60,785 nucleotides of DNA from contig JAJYTC010000003.1 of NCBI GenBank assembly GCA_021793275.1, positions 1 through 60,785 of the forward strand, read 5' to 3'. A program made the translations under genes and the position numbers. The DNA is from Deltaproteobacteria bacterium (GTDB lineage: Bacteria; Desulfobacterota; Syntrophobacteria; Syntrophobacterales; Syntrophobacteraceae). The notes below the pieces were generated by a model. The model worked only from the letters and a program-made list of their open reading frames with translations, was not told where the DNA came from and searched no databases. This document shows, one piece after another, positions 36,224-44,524 of this stretch. Position 1 is the first letter of the stretch. Each line of letters starts with the position of its first letter.

Positions 36224-36935
36224 CGGCAAGCATCTTCTAAAAGTCGAGGGTTTGGTAAAAAAATTCGGAGGCTTCAGGGCTCTTAACGGCGTTAATATCG
36301 ATGTCCGCGAAGGTCAAATTGTGGGCCTCGCCGGCCCCAACGGTTCGGGCAAGACCACCCTCATAAATGTCATTTCCGGGGTCTACAGACCCGATGGAGG
36401 ATCGGTGGAATTTGACGGCAGGTCTGTCTATAAGTTGCCGTCGCATAAGATCGTCCGTATGGGCATCAATAGAACATTCCAGGTCCCCAAGCCTTTGGCC
36501 GGTCTTACCGTGTGGGAGAATGTCAAGCTTGGAGCAGTCTATGGATCGCGTGAGGGCAACAGGCGGGAAACCGTCCGGCAAGCTTTGGAAATTGTCCAAC
36601 TCCACAATATGAAAGATTCGGTTTCGGCCGATCTGACCTTCGCTCAACAGAAGCTGCTGGGGCTGGCGACCGCGCTCGCGACAAAACCCAAAATGTTGCT
36701 GGTCGACGAGATCGCCGCCGGCTTGAGCCACCAGGAATTATTGTGGATTGCGGAGATGCTGTTGCGCATCCAGAAAACCGGCGTTGCGATGATCGTTGTG
36801 GAACACCACCTGGGTTTTATCGATACGCTGACTTCGGATGTGGTTGTGATGAATGCGGGGGCCAATTTGTTTCGTGGTTCTATCCAGGAGGCGGCTCAAA
36901 ACGATGAGGTCGTCGAGGTTTTTCTGGGGAGATAG
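36213..36935 (+). CDS. livG: ABC transporter ATP-binding protein LivG
   Basis: This 240-residue ATPase has Walker A GPNGSGKTTL, the FQVPKPLAGLTVWENVKLGA Q-loop region and Walker B MLLVDEIAAGLS. The signature motif is LTFAQQKLLG, more divergent than the LSYGQQR usual for LivG. ATG 36213 overlaps the livM 3' end. It forms a heterodimer with LivF to power LivHM. Confidence 0.9.
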   Translation: MCPNGKHLLKVEGLVKKFGGFRALNGVNIDVREGQIVGLAGPNGSGKTTLINVISGVYRPDGGSVEFDGRSVYKLPSHKIVRMGINRTFQVPKPLAGLTVWENVKLGAVYGSREGNRRETVRQALEIVQLHNMKDSVSADLTFAQQKLLGLATALATKPKMLLVDEIAAGLSHQELLWIAEMLLRIQKTGVAMIVVEHHLGFIDTLTSDVVVMNAGANLFRGSIQEAAQNDEVVEVFLGR

Positions 36936-36937
36936 CG

Positions 36938-37651
36938 ATGGGGGGTTTGCTCGATATAGAGGTGCTGGAGTCCGGATATGGCTCGACGCAGGTGCTGTGG
37001 GGAAGCAGCCTGTCGGTGGCCCTGAATCAAAGTGTGGTCTTGCTCGGAGTAAATGGCGCCGGCAAAACCACATTGCTCAAAACCATCGTCGGCCTGCTCG
37101 GCGCCTGGAAGGGTAGGATCGTTTTCGACGGAAAAGATATTACGAGCTTAAAGCCGAATCTCAGGATTGCCGGCGGCATCGGTTACATGTCGGAACTGGG
37201 GATTTTGCCCAATCTTACCGTGGAAGAGAACCTGGAATTGGGCGGCTATTTTAGAGCTGAAAAAGATAATCGCAAAAGAGCCGAGGAGATGTTTGAATAT
37301 TTCCCCGATTTAAGAGAGTACAGAAAGAAAATGGGCGGCTCTTTGAGCGGAGGGCAGAGAAAGATGCTCGGGGTGGCCAAAACGCTTATGTCATCTCCCA
37401 AACTTGTCATCATGGACGAGCCCTCGAGCGGCCTTTCTCCCAAGTTCGTAAAGAAGGTCATCGAAGTTTTGAGGTTGCTCCACGAACATGAAAAGCTCTC
37501 GATGCTTATTGCCGAACAGAACGTCTCCTTCCTCGATTTCGCTGAGAAAATATACATCCTTGACAAAGGGCAGGTGACATTCGGCGGCGATGTCGAGCAA
37601 CTCAAGGGAAACGACACTATCCGTGAAACCTATTTCGGAATCTCACATTGA
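36938..37651 (+). CDS. livF: ABC transporter ATP-binding protein LivF
   Basis: This 237-residue ATPase has Walker A GVNGAGKTTLLKTIVGLL, a canonical LSGGQRKMLGVAKTL signature and Walker B LVIMDEPSSGLSPKFV. It starts 2 bp after livG. It is the last gene of the liv operon; a strong stem-loop begins 15 bp after its stop. Confidence 0.92.
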   Translation: MGGLLDIEVLESGYGSTQVLWGSSLSVALNQSVVLLGVNGAGKTTLLKTIVGLLGAWKGRIVFDGKDITSLKPNLRIAGGIGYMSELGILPNLTVEENLELGGYFRAEKDNRKRAEEMFEYFPDLREYRKKMGGSLSGGQRKMLGVAKTLMSSPKLVIMDEPSSGLSPKFVKKVIEVLRLLHEHEKLSMLIAEQNVSFLDFAEKIYILDKGQVTFGGDVEQLKGNDTIRETYFGISH

Positions 37652-37666
37652 ACTCGCTAAAAAAAA

Positions 37667-37697
37667 GAAAGCCAGGCAGCGGGGGGGCCTGGCTTTC
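37667..37697. terminator. stem-loop after livF
   Basis: A perfect 11-bp stem gaaagccaggc (37667-37677) and gcctggctttc (37687-37697) with a 9-nt G-rich loop. It is preceded on the plus strand by an A-run, so the classic stem plus U-run arrangement is on the minus strand. On the plus strand it may act as a Rho-assisted or mRNA-stabilising end. Confidence 0.6.
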
Positions 37698-37844
37698 CCG
37701 GGCGAATAACCACAAGTGCTAAGGACAATGTTACGCTCAGGAAGTGTACTCTGATTGAAACAATAGCAGAATATATCGGTTTTAAAATAAGAGTTTATAT
37801 GTATTTTGTATCTACTGTGTACAAATTAGAATTGCGAAATTGAC

Positions 37845-38534
37845 ATGCCGGATCGACCTGGAAACACAGTCGGAAGATTTTTTGTCTATTTTATCGGGTC
37901 TATTCTGTTGATCGCTTCGATCGCCGGTTGCGCCGGCATGCAGGGCAGGCCCCCTGTTGGTCCGCCCCCTCCCGGGGCTCAAGCGAGGCTGACCAAAGCC
38001 GATAAATCCCTTGAGGCTGTAAAACGGCAAGAGGCGGCCTTCTTCGCAGAGCTCGATTCGGCCGATGCGAAAATCGATAAACTTCGCAGCAAACCCTACT
38101 GGAGCGGGTTCGAACGCATCCTGATCAAATATCCTTCTTTGACGGACCCCGGTAAGCAGGCGCAGATAACGCCGGAGGTGAGAGCGCGGTTGTCGCGATG
38201 GAGCCGGGAGGCGAAGGTCCCCTGGCAGGCGATGATGCGCGATTACTATCAACTCGTAGACCGTTGCGCCATACTCGATATGAAAAGAGTGGCCGTTCGG
38301 CAGATGCTCATTTCGGTCCAGGCCGCTTACATGGCTGTGGTAATGATGGAGGCGGGGGCAGGCCATATGAAGAAGGCAAACAAAATCTTTGCGCTGGTCA
38401 ACTCGTTGGACAAGCCGGGCGCCAAACTTGACTCCATCCGATTGAACCGGCTCGGGCTCTATGGTGGCGCTGCCGATGACGCAGCCCCCCTCGGCGGGAC
38501 GAAGCAAAAATCGAGCAATCCGGCCGCTAATTGA
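37845..38534 (+). CDS. predicted lipoprotein, unknown function
   Basis: A 229-residue protein with a hydrophobic signal and lipobox IAGC near residue 29, then a Pro/Gly-rich linker (RPPVGPPPPG), a helical region rich in Lys/Glu/Ala (37-75) and a larger helical domain. I recognise no named family. It stands alone between the liv operon and gltX, ending before a strong terminator. It is probably anchored to the inner or outer membrane. Confidence 0.65.
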   Translation: MPDRPGNTVGRFFVYFIGSILLIASIAGCAGMQGRPPVGPPPPGAQARLTKADKSLEAVKRQEAAFFAELDSADAKIDKLRSKPYWSGFERILIKYPSLTDPGKQAQITPEVRARLSRWSREAKVPWQAMMRDYYQLVDRCAILDMKRVAVRQMLISVQAAYMAVVMMEAGAGHMKKANKIFALVNSLDKPGAKLDSIRLNRLGLYGGAADDAAPLGGTKQKSSNPAAN

Positions 38535-38617
38535 TTTGCCTTCAAGGTGAATCAAATGCCGGCGATTTGGCGCCGCTCACTCATCCTGCCGCCGATTGCC
38601 GGCCCCAACCTTATTCG

Positions 38618-38660
38618 GATGGGCTGGGTTCCGCTGCGTGGAACCCAGCCCATCAATTTT
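38618..38660 (+). terminator. intrinsic terminator between convergent lipoprotein and gltX genes
   Basis: A perfect 15-bp stem gatgggctgggttcc (38618-38632) and ggaacccagcccatc (38640-38654), 7-nt loop, followed by aattttttg. It is well placed to end the rightward lipoprotein transcript before the leftward gltX. Confidence 0.85.
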
Positions 38661-38683
38661 TGAACCCGACCCGCATGAGTGGT

Positions 38684-40084
38684 TCAATTCTCCTCAATAT
38701 ATTTCAGGCCCTTTTTGAGGCGCTCGATTACGGTCTCTTTGCCCAGCACTTCCATTATTTCAAAGAGGCCGGGGCTTTTCGTCCCACCCGTAAGGGCCAC
38801 CCTGACCGGTTGCGCAATTTTTCCGAGCTTCACTTTCAAATCTTCCGCCGTATTCCTGAAGACCGGTTCCAGGCTCGCTTCGTCGAATGCCTCCAGTTCG
38901 GATAACTCCGAGATCAGCCGTGAAAAAACTTCTCGCATCTCCGCAGTCAGGAACTTGACTGCAGCTTCGGGTTCGAATTGGATTTCATCGACCATATAGA
39001 ACCGCATCGCATCGGCCATTTCTACGAGCGTGTGCGCGCGGGGCTGAAGAGTGCGAATCGCTCCGGCCATAAAAGTATCGGACTTGTCGAGGTAATCGCG
39101 CTGGGCTGCAAAAGGTCTAAGCAGATTGACGAGTTCTTCCGGCCGCTTTTCCTTTATGTAGTGCGCGTTCAGCCACAACAGTTTTTCCATGGTGAAAATG
39201 CTTGGCGATTTGCCAACGTTTTCGAGTGTGAACTTTTCTATCAACTCGTCGCGGCTGAATATCTCCTCGTCGCCATGGGACCAGCCCAGCCGGACGAGGC
39301 AGTTGAGCAGCGCCTCCGGGAGAAATCCCATCTTTTTGTATTCCATGACCGAGGTCGCACCGTGACGCTTTGAAAGGGGCGAGCGGTCCTCGCCATGGAT
39401 CATCGGCACATGACCGAACTCGGGAAGTTTCGCCCCGAGCGCCCTGTAGATCAGAATCTGCCGCGGGGTGTTGTTGACGTGATCGTCCCCGCGGATCACG
39501 TGCGTGATCCCCATTGTGATGTCGTCAATGACAACCGCAAAATTATAAGTGGGTATCCCGTCGCTCTTCAGTATCACCAGGTCGTCCAGCTCGGAGTTAT
39601 CGAATTCGATTGGCCCCTTGATGATGTCTTTTAGAACAGTCGTGCCTGTCTCAGAGGTCCTGAACCTGAGCACTCTGTTCGGGCCTTCGCCAAGGCCCTT
39701 CGTTCGGCAGGCGCCGTCGTATTTTGGCTTGCGCCCTTCGGCCATCGCCGCGTTTCGGCGCATCTCCAGTTGTTCGGCGCTGCATTCGCACCAGTATGCA
39801 TGGCCGGAATCGAACAGCTTCCGGGCGTATTCGCGATAGACCTCCAGACGGTGGGTCTGATAATAGGGACCTTCGTCCCAGCCCAATTCCAGCCACTCCA
39901 TCGCGTCGAGAATGGCCTTGACCGATTCTTCCGTTGAACGCTCAACATCGGTGTCTTCGATCCGGAGAATGAATCTGCCGCCCCGGCTGCGCGCAAAAAG
40001 CCAGTTGAAAAGAGCTGTGCGCGCCCCTCCGATGTGAAGGGAGCCTGTGGGGCTGGGGGGAAATCGGGTGATAACCGGTTCCAT
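38684..40084 (-). CDS. gltX: glutamyl-tRNA synthetase
   Basis: Charges tRNA-Glu. The class I HIGH motif is in FPPSPTGSLHIGGARTALFN and the KMSKS equivalent is SPLSKRHG. A Cys cluster (CECSAEQL and later GACR) may bind zinc as in E. coli. ATG 40084 (MEPVITRF) has AGGAGA 9 nt upstream and gives 466 residues; the longer frame to 40201 lacks family support. It is transcribed against its neighbours. Confidence 0.93.
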   Translation of the reverse strand: MEPVITRFPPSPTGSLHIGGARTALFNWLFARSRGGRFILRIEDTDVERSTEESVKAILDAMEWLELGWDEGPYYQTHRLEVYREYARKLFDSGHAYWCECSAEQLEMRRNAAMAEGRKPKYDGACRTKGLGEGPNRVLRFRTSETGTTVLKDIIKGPIEFDNSELDDLVILKSDGIPTYNFAVVIDDITMGITHVIRGDDHVNNTPRQILIYRALGAKLPEFGHVPMIHGEDRSPLSKRHGATSVMEYKKMGFLPEALLNCLVRLGWSHGDEEIFSRDELIEKFTLENVGKSPSIFTMEKLLWLNAHYIKEKRPEELVNLLRPFAAQRDYLDKSDTFMAGAIRTLQPRAHTLVEMADAMRFYMVDEIQFEPEAAVKFLTAEMREVFSRLISELSELEAFDEASLEPVFRNTAEDLKVKLGKIAQPVRVALTGGTKSPGLFEIMEVLGKETVIERLKKGLKYIEEN

Positions 40085-40363
40085 GTTGGAAACTCTCCTG
40101 TGGAGGACGAACCGTGAGGCCGTCCTGTTATTCTGCGCTTCTGATGCCAAAGCACCGAATGCGCGCCAACGTTCCTTAGCATAATACCGGTTCAAACTCA
40201 ATTATTCACTCCTCACCGCCCTTATTATGCTCTTGCCCATTTCGACGTCCTCTGGCACTATCCGGTCCGTAGCGGATCGAAAGGTCGGGGCCGTCCCCCT
40301 ACTTGTTTGATCATTTCACTTTTTTCGTTTAAATTCGCTCGAAATTCCGCAGAAAGGCACACT

Positions 40364-40912
40364 ATGGTTAGAAAGATACGATTTTTGGCGCTTGTTCTCC
40401 TGCCATTATGTCTGTTCGGATGTAGTATGTGGGCCCATAAAGGAGCCAACTCGCCGGGCGACCTGCCCGCGAAGGCCGTGGCGCCAAGTGCGCCTCTAAA
40501 AGTCAGGGTGGTCGGTGTGACCAACGATACCCGGAATCTCTATGATGTCGATGTTATTGGAATGCTGTGGAACGGGCTCGAAAAGTCGCTAAAGCAGAGG
40601 GGAATGCTCTGGACGCCGAAGTCCGCTGGCACGCCCTACCTCATGACAGGCCACATCACTTATTTTAAGAACCCGATCCTCTTGGAGCGGATCTACCCAT
40701 ATATGGGCGACACTGTGCTGAAGGTGAGGGTCGATATCAGCCGGGACGGCAAACATGTGGCGACAATCGAAGACAGCCGCTCGATCGGTTACGGCAAAGG
40801 CATGTGGACGCTGCATGCCTGGAAAGAAGTGTTCGCCCAAGTGTCGCAGGCCGTCGTCAAGCAGGCGGCGCAAAGACTTTATGGCGTTGACAGCGGGATT
40901 GCTAAAAAGTGA
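40364..40912 (+). CDS. predicted lipoprotein, unknown function
   Basis: A 182-residue protein with lipobox LFGC at about residue 20 (MVRKIRFLALVLLPLCLFGC). The mature domain is mixed alpha/beta with VRVVGVTNDTRNLYDVDVIG and TGHITYFKNPILLERIYPY, resembling small outer-membrane-associated lipoproteins that bind partner peptides. I cannot name the family. ATG 40364 with AAAGG 7 nt upstream is chosen over 40307. It is divergent from gltX. Confidence 0.65.
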   Translation: MVRKIRFLALVLLPLCLFGCSMWAHKGANSPGDLPAKAVAPSAPLKVRVVGVTNDTRNLYDVDVIGMLWNGLEKSLKQRGMLWTPKSAGTPYLMTGHITYFKNPILLERIYPYMGDTVLKVRVDISRDGKHVATIEDSRSIGYGKGMWTLHAWKEVFAQVSQAVVKQAAQRLYGVDSGIAKK

Positions 40913-40940
40913 TCCATCGGCTGACAGCCCGCGAAAATAA

Positions 40941-40968
40941 TTGACAGAAATCAAGAGTAGTTTATACT
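40941..40968 (+). promoter_or_regulatory. strong sigma-70 promoter for yceD-rpmF
   Basis: TTGACA (40941-40946), a 16-bp spacer and TATACT (40963-40968), close to consensus. Transcription would start near 40975, so heptamer element G would form most of the 5' leader of the yceD mRNA. Confidence 0.7.
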
Positions 40969-40981
40969 CGCTATTTTGTTT

Positions 40982-41016
40982 CTTGACTTTTGACTTTCGA
41001 CTTTCGACGTTTGACT
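40982..41016 (+). repeat. heptamer element G in the yceD leader
   Basis: Five tandem 7-mers cttgact, tttgact, ttcgact, ttcgacg, tttgact run without gaps directly up to the ATG of yceD. No inverted arm is seen, so this is a half element. It replaces a recognisable ribosome-binding site. Confidence 0.7.
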
Positions 41017-41562
41017 ATGCGCATTCGCATTGATGAAATACCGGAATCAGGCCGAACCCTCAGCTTCCACTGGGACCAGGAAATGCTGGGCCGGTTCGCT
41101 TCTGCGGACGACCCCTTCAGCCTCAAACTGCTCAGGCCGGTTAACGTCGTCCTTTTCCTGGACAAACGTCCCGACCATATTAGAATTACGGGAACCATTA
41201 AAGGAGCGCTTGAGGTTGCCTGTCACCGCTGCCTCAAGCCCTTTGCGCTTCCCATGGACGAACGGGTCGATATCTATCTGGTCACCGAGGAGAAAATTGC
41301 GCGGGATGATGAAATAGAACTCGAACCGGATGAATTGCTCTATGAGTTTTTTGACGGCGAAGTGATCGAAGTGGACAGGCTCGTAGCCGAACAGATTTTT
41401 CTGGCTCTGCCGGTCAAGGTCCTTTGCAGCGAGGATTGCAAAGGGATATGCCCCCGGTGCGGGGCAAACCTCAATGAGGAGGCCTGCCGGTGCAAAACCG
41501 ACAGCTCCCCTTCTCCCTTTGCGAAGCTCAGGCTGGTGAAAAAGCCCCGGCCCGAAGAATAG
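41017..41562 (+). CDS. yceD: YceD / DUF177 family protein
   Basis: A 181-residue protein with the DUF177 core: GALEVACHRCLKPFALPMDE and, later, the Cys-rich SEDCKGICPRCGANLNEEACRC. The family is almost always encoded just upstream of rpmF, and plant and bacterial members are linked to 23S rRNA accumulation. ATG 41017 is chosen over 40990, which would translate the heptamer array. No Shine-Dalgarno sequence is evident. Confidence 0.87.
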   Translation: MRIRIDEIPESGRTLSFHWDQEMLGRFASADDPFSLKLLRPVNVVLFLDKRPDHIRITGTIKGALEVACHRCLKPFALPMDERVDIYLVTEEKIARDDEIELEPDELLYEFFDGEVIEVDRLVAEQIFLALPVKVLCSEDCKGICPRCGANLNEEACRCKTDSSPSPFAKLRLVKKPRPEE

Positions 41563-41624
41563 TCTTTGTCTACGGTTTGCAACGCCCGCTTTTACGGGCA
41601 GATTCGTGATAGGAGTTTACAGAG

Positions 41625-41807
41625 ATGGGTGTACCGAAAAGAAAAACGTCCAAAGCCAGACGCGACAAGCGCCGGGCAAATCACGCCATTGCCGCGCCGG
41701 CGCTGGCTCGTTGCCCCCAATGCAGTGAATTGCGCTTGGCGCATCGTGCCTGTCCGAACTGCGGGTACTATAAAGGCCGCCTGGTCCTGGAACTAGAGGA
41801 AGAATAA
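41625..41807 (+). CDS. rpmF: 50S ribosomal protein L32, zinc form
   Basis: This 60-residue protein begins GVPKRKTSKARRDKRRANH and carries the zinc ribbon C30, C33, C43 and C46. It lies 62 bp after yceD and just before a plsX remnant, the standard yceD-rpmF-plsX order. Confidence 0.95.
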   Translation: MGVPKRKTSKARRDKRRANHAIAAPALARCPQCSELRLAHRACPNCGYYKGRLVLELEEE

Positions 41808-41828
41808 AGCAGCCGGCCGGGTCGTCAT

Positions 41829-42302
41829 GTCCGGCTGAACTGGTGCTGATCGGAGACCCGGCCGCTATTCGCTGCGCTCTGCCGAACGGATCGGCCTTCC
41901 CGCCCCGGGCGCAAGTCGTACCTGCGCCCCCTTGTCGTCTCGATGGATGAATTCGGTCCGTCAGCCATCCGAAAGAAGCGTGAAGCATCGATCAACGTTG
42001 CAATGCGCATGCTGGCGGAAGGCGAAGTGGATTCGGTGGGCAGTGCGGGGAACAGCTCGGCGGTTGTCGCCGCCGTCAGGCACTTCGTTGGTCTCCTGCC
42101 TGGGCTTAAAAGACCGGCCCTTGCCGTTTGCTTCCCCACCCGGGGCGCAAGGCCGATCTTGCTCGAAGCCGGACCACATCCCGAATCGGGGGCCTTACAC
42201 CTCGCCCGGTCTGCAGTTCTTGCTCATATTTACCTAAGGGTCAGCCGGGGGATCGAACGGCCCGCCCTCTGCCTGCTGAACATCGGGAGCGAACCGGCCA
42301 AG
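41829..42302 (+). pseudogene. plsX: decayed plsX (phosphate acyltransferase) remnant
   Basis: PlsX makes acyl-phosphate for phospholipid synthesis. Here only its middle third is recognisable, in two frames. Bases 41834-41875 encode AELVLIGDPAAIR. After a frame change, 41931-42302 encode LVVSMDEFGPSAIRKKREAS, VGSAGNSSAVVAAV, GLKRPALAV and RGIERPALCLLNIG. The N-terminal MGGD region and about the last 110 residues are missing. Conserved positions are altered; where PlsX has a DxGANxDC block this has EAGPHPES. Position after rpmF supports the identity. An open frame runs on to 42476 but without similarity. A sequencing error could explain the frameshift but not the missing ends. Confidence 0.75.
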
Positions 42303-42561
42303 GGCGCCGGGACCGCTCGGCGCTCGGATCGGGAAGGAGCGGGCAAAACCGGGACGGATATTCACAGAGGGACGCCTGCGCCAAAGTTGCGGGGAGCTGA
42401 AAAAACGGTGCGTTTTTTCTTCCTTGCGATCATCGGCGCGGAACTCGATATTGGCTTATCTCCGCTTTTGTGTTAAGGAATCCGGATTCTAAACTCTTTA
42501 GGCCGGTTTTTTTTACGCGGGGGCCGAAGCTGACGGAAGTTTTTGTATCGGAGGGAACACG
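42303..42561. other. region between the plsX remnant and acd
   Basis: Contains the non-homologous 3' end of the remnant ORF, then a T-run near 42510-42520 and the GGAGGG that serves acd. No fabH or fabD coding sequence is recognisable here in any frame I examined. Confidence 0.5.
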
Positions 42562-43731
42562 TTGGACTATTTCTTGACTGAAGAACAGAAAATGATCCAG
42601 GAGCTGACCGAGCAGATCGCCAGGGAAAAAATTCGCCCGATCAGGGCCGAACTGGATGAATCCGAGCAGTTTCCGTGGGAGATTATGCGGACCCTCGCCC
42701 AGGCCGACCTCTTCGGTCTGTGCATTCCCGAGCAATATGGCGGAATGGGAGGCGGAGTATTCGAGAACTGCCTTGCGGTGGAAAAACTCGGTGAGGCTTG
42801 TATAGGCATTGCAACGAGCTTTGCCGCCAGCGGGCTCGGAGCCTATCCGATCCTTCTTTTCGGCAGCGAGGAAATGAAGCAAAAATACCTGCCTCAGATT
42901 GCTTCGGGAAAAAAGTTGGCCGCTTTCGGGCTTACCGAACCGGGGGCGGGAAGTGATGTTTCCGGAATCCGCACCGTGGCTGTAAGAGACGGGGACAGTT
43001 ATGTCCTTAACGGCTCCAAGCAATGGATCACCAATGGCGGCGAGTCGGAGATTTATTCGGTGCTGGCGATAACCGACAGGGCTAAAGGCCCGCGGGGCGC
43101 GAGCTTCTTTGTGGTTGAAAAGGGCGACCCGGGGTTTTCCTTTGGAAAAAAGGAAAAAAAGCTCGGTATCCGAGCTTCCGCCACACGCGAACTGATTTTC
43201 CAGGACTGCCGCATTCCCGCCGACAGGCTTATCGCCAGGGAGGGGATGGGATTTATCATCGCCATGAAGACCTTTGATAAATCCAGGCCCGGCATTGGCG
43301 CCCTGGGAGTCGGGCTGGCCCAGGGGGCCCTCGATATCGCCGTCGAATATGCCAGAAAAAGGGTCCAGTTCGAAAAACCCATCATCAGCTTTCAGGCAAT
43401 TCAGCATAAGCTTGCAGATATGGCCATAAAAACCGAGGCCGCCCGGGCTTTCATCTACAGTATAGCGCGCTACATCGATTCCGATCCCCGCGAGGTTAGC
43501 AAAGTCGCCGCAATGGCCAAGGTGTTCGCCGGCGATGTGGCCATGGAGGTCACTACGAGCGCCGTGCAGGTGCTGGGCGGTTACGGCTACATGAAGGATT
43601 ACCCCGTCGAAAAGATGATGCGCGACGCCAAGATATTGCAGATTTACGAGGGTACGAACGAAATCCAGAGAAACATTATCGGCCAGGAATTGAACAAAGA
43701 ATACGGCAGGATGAAGGAGAGCTTCTTCTGA
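42562..43731 (+). CDS. acyl-CoA dehydrogenase
   Basis: This FAD enzyme of the medium/short-chain family shows FGLTEPGAGSDVSG, KQWITNGG, the FAD-binding RVQFEKPIISFQAIQHKLADM and the catalytic base Glu363 in QIYEGTNEIQR. It has 389 residues. The start is TTG 42562 with CGGAGGG upstream. The order acd-etfB-etfA, with a ferredoxin-fused EtfA, matches carCDE (caffeyl-CoA reductase-Etf) of Acetobacterium. That suggests a dedicated electron-bifurcating or confurcating acyl-CoA dehydrogenase/enoyl-CoA reductase. The substrate is unknown. Confidence 0.9.
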   Translation: MDYFLTEEQKMIQELTEQIAREKIRPIRAELDESEQFPWEIMRTLAQADLFGLCIPEQYGGMGGGVFENCLAVEKLGEACIGIATSFAASGLGAYPILLFGSEEMKQKYLPQIASGKKLAAFGLTEPGAGSDVSGIRTVAVRDGDSYVLNGSKQWITNGGESEIYSVLAITDRAKGPRGASFFVVEKGDPGFSFGKKEKKLGIRASATRELIFQDCRIPADRLIAREGMGFIIAMKTFDKSRPGIGALGVGLAQGALDIAVEYARKRVQFEKPIISFQAIQHKLADMAIKTEAARAFIYSIARYIDSDPREVSKVAAMAKVFAGDVAMEVTTSAVQVLGGYGYMKDYPVEKMMRDAKILQIYEGTNEIQRNIIGQELNKEYGRMKESFF

Positions 43732-43732
43732 T

Positions 43733-44524
43733 ATGCACATAGTCGTATGTATTAAGCAAGTGCCTGATACCAAAAACGTCAGGATCGATCCGGACACTCA
43801 CACCCTGGTTAGGCAGGGAGTCGAGAGCATAATCAATCCCTTCGATATGTTCGCAGTGGAAGGCGCACTGAAAATCAAAGACCAAAACGGAGCTAGAGTC
43901 ACGGTAGTTACTATGGGGCCGCCCCAGGCCGCCGAGGCCCTGAGGGAAACCCTCGGGCTCGGGGCTGACGACGCCGTGCTCTTAAGCGACCGGGCTTTCG
44001 CAGGTTCGGACACCTGGGCCACCTCGACCACTCTTTCGGCGGCCATCCGCAAAATGGGCGACGTTGACGTCATTATTTGCGGAAAACAGGCCGTCGATGG
44101 CGATACCGCGCAGGTCGGACCGGAAATGGCCGCTTTGCTCGATGTGCCTTATGCGACATTTGTCAAAAAAATCGACACAGAGGACTCCGGTTTTCTCAAG
44201 GTCGTACGTCAGACCGATGAAGGGACCGAGGTCTGGAAGCTTCAGTTGCCGGCTTTGCTAACGGTGATAAAGGAACTGGGCGAGCCCAGGGTCCCATCGC
44301 TTAGGCACAAAATGCGCGCCAAGAAAGCCGAAATTCCCGTCTGGGGAATTGCCGAACTGGGTCTTGATCCGAGCTCGACCGGCCTTAGCGGCTCCTTTAC
44401 TCAGGTCGTGCGTGTTTTCAGCCCGCAGAGGCGAAGTAATCGAATTCAGCTTGAAGGCTCTATCGAGAATCAGGCCGAAGAGCTTTTTCAATATTTGAAG
44501 AAGGCCAGGGTGCCAGGTCTATGA
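43733..44524 (+). CDS. etfB: electron transfer flavoprotein beta subunit
   Basis: This 263-residue protein begins MHIVVCIKQVPDTKNVRID. The nucleotide-binding motif is KQAVDGDTAQVGPEMA near residue 118. The DGDTAQVGP form is shared with FAD-binding, bifurcating-type Etfs, whereas mitochondrial-type EtfB has a DDDxNQTG form and binds AMP. It starts 1 bp after acd and overlaps etfA by 4 nt (ATGA). Confidence 0.93.
   Translation: MHIVVCIKQVPDTKNVRIDPDTHTLVRQGVESIINPFDMFAVEGALKIKDQNGARVTVVTMGPPQAAEALRETLGLGADDAVLLSDRAFAGSDTWATSTTLSAAIRKMGDVDVIICGKQAVDGDTAQVGPEMAALLDVPYATFVKKIDTEDSGFLKVVRQTDEGTEVWKLQLPALLTVIKELGEPRVPSLRHKMRAKKAEIPVWGIAELGLDPSSTGLSGSFTQVVRVFSPQRRSNRIQLEGSIENQAEELFQYLKKARVPGL

Noticed and set aside
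42430-43797. 455-residue open frame on the minus strand across acd
   Set aside because: It is antisense to a clear acyl-CoA dehydrogenase with all catalytic motifs, and its translation resembles no family.
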